A stretch of DNA of 32,206 nucleotides from CAYZJB01 sp964602985 (lineage in GTDB: Bacteria > CLD3 > SB21). Made by a program: the position numbers and the translations under genes. Location: NCBI GenBank assembly GCA_964602985.1, contig CAZRTJ010000033.1, forward strand, positions 1 to 32,206. Reading direction: 5' to 3'. The stretch's first letter is position 1, and every line of letters begins with the position of its first letter. A model generated the notes under the pieces. The model was not told the DNA's origin. It saw only the letters and a program-made list of their open reading frames with translations, and ran no database searches. This document shows positions 31,984 through 32,206 of this stretch, one piece after another.

Positions 31984-32206
31984 TATTCGCGTTTAGAGTA
32001 ATTGTTTTGGAATTGATTGTTGTGCCAGATTCATCAATTTCCATCGGCATAATTGCGCCTGTTCCCTCGCGAATATACTCAATGGTAATTTGCGAAATTG
32101 ATGAGTTGATCGTAATTCGAGCGTATCCCCAATTGTGGGAGGATGGTATGGTGTTTATCCCATTTCAAACCGAACAAATATCGGGTTCAAAAGTTGGAGA
32201 GTTTTG
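31967..32206 (-). pseudogene. C-terminal fragment of a second PhoD-like phosphoesterase
   Basis: From 32164 to the stop at 31967 the minus strand encodes 65 residues. They include NWGYARITINSSISQITIEY and IREGTGAIMPME and end LNANNEFLW, clearly homologous to the end of the fragment at 30177 (NWGYCRITVNTTLSFSQITI ... LNSNNEFIF). A TGA stands in frame at 32165-32167. A one-base frameshift would join it to FVRFEMGI upstream, so a recent frameshift is possible; otherwise the piece is truncated there. The window ends at 32206, so the 5' part cannot be judged. Confidence 0.65.

Overview
The window looks like chromosomal DNA from a member of the Bacteroidota/Ignavibacteria/Kapabacteria/Calditrichota neighbourhood (FCB superphylum). 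The main evidence is two large secreted proteins ending in a type A type-IX-secretion sorting domain (PNPFNPTT, GQRVRTL, SGVYFYRL), a PorV-like barrel, and a periplasmic-propeller/Y_Y_Y histidine kinase. Several promoters fit the ordinary sigma-70 pattern (TTGACA or TTGACT, 17 bp, TATATT or TATTAT) and many genes have AGGAG ribosome-binding sites. Both features are unlike Bacteroidia proper, so I favour a lineage outside that class. This is inference; no 16S sequence is present.

Layout. 1-87: the 3' end of a 5S rRNA and its terminator, so an rRNA operon lies just to the left. 600-7507 (minus): a compact efflux operon, tetR > tolC > adaptor > RND pump > NAD(P)-binding SDR, driven by one strong promoter with a 9-bp inverted-repeat operator on it. 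7808-11418 (minus): a HEAT-repeat/cyclophilin lipoprotein, a quinone-oxidoreductase-like MDR enzyme and an RDD membrane protein. 11529-12206 (plus): an RsfS ribosome-silencing factor with a long basic tail, then tRNA-Val(CAC). 12324-12619: a cluster of short palindromic repeats of REP type. 12744-15855 (minus): an orphan nuclease-like protein and a DUF255/YyaL thioredoxin-fold protein. 16079-19156 (plus): a histidine kinase. 19501-26743 (plus): two paralogous type-IX cargo proteins flanking a small TPR lipoprotein. 26971-27570 (minus): a DUF6364/PIN toxin-antitoxin pair whose toxin is broken. 27910-32206 (minus): a PorV-like barrel and two related porin-like barrels, each preceded by a C-terminal piece of a PhoD-like phosphoesterase.

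The right half has been reshaped by duplication. The two cargo genes share a 304-bp 3' tract that is 302/304 identical, although the rest of the proteins has diverged. A roughly 153-bp repeat occurs at 19138-19290 and 27664-27818, bracketing the cargo genes and the toxin-antitoxin locus. The PhoD-piece/porin unit occurs twice in tandem. The left half is conventional housekeeping and efflux content.

I did not find a clear-cut new system. The best candidates for something undescribed are the bracketing repeat, which shows codon-phase constraint on the minus strand; the swapped sorting-domain cassette; the basic-tailed RsfS; and the orphan nuclease-like gene beside the tRNA and palindrome cluster.
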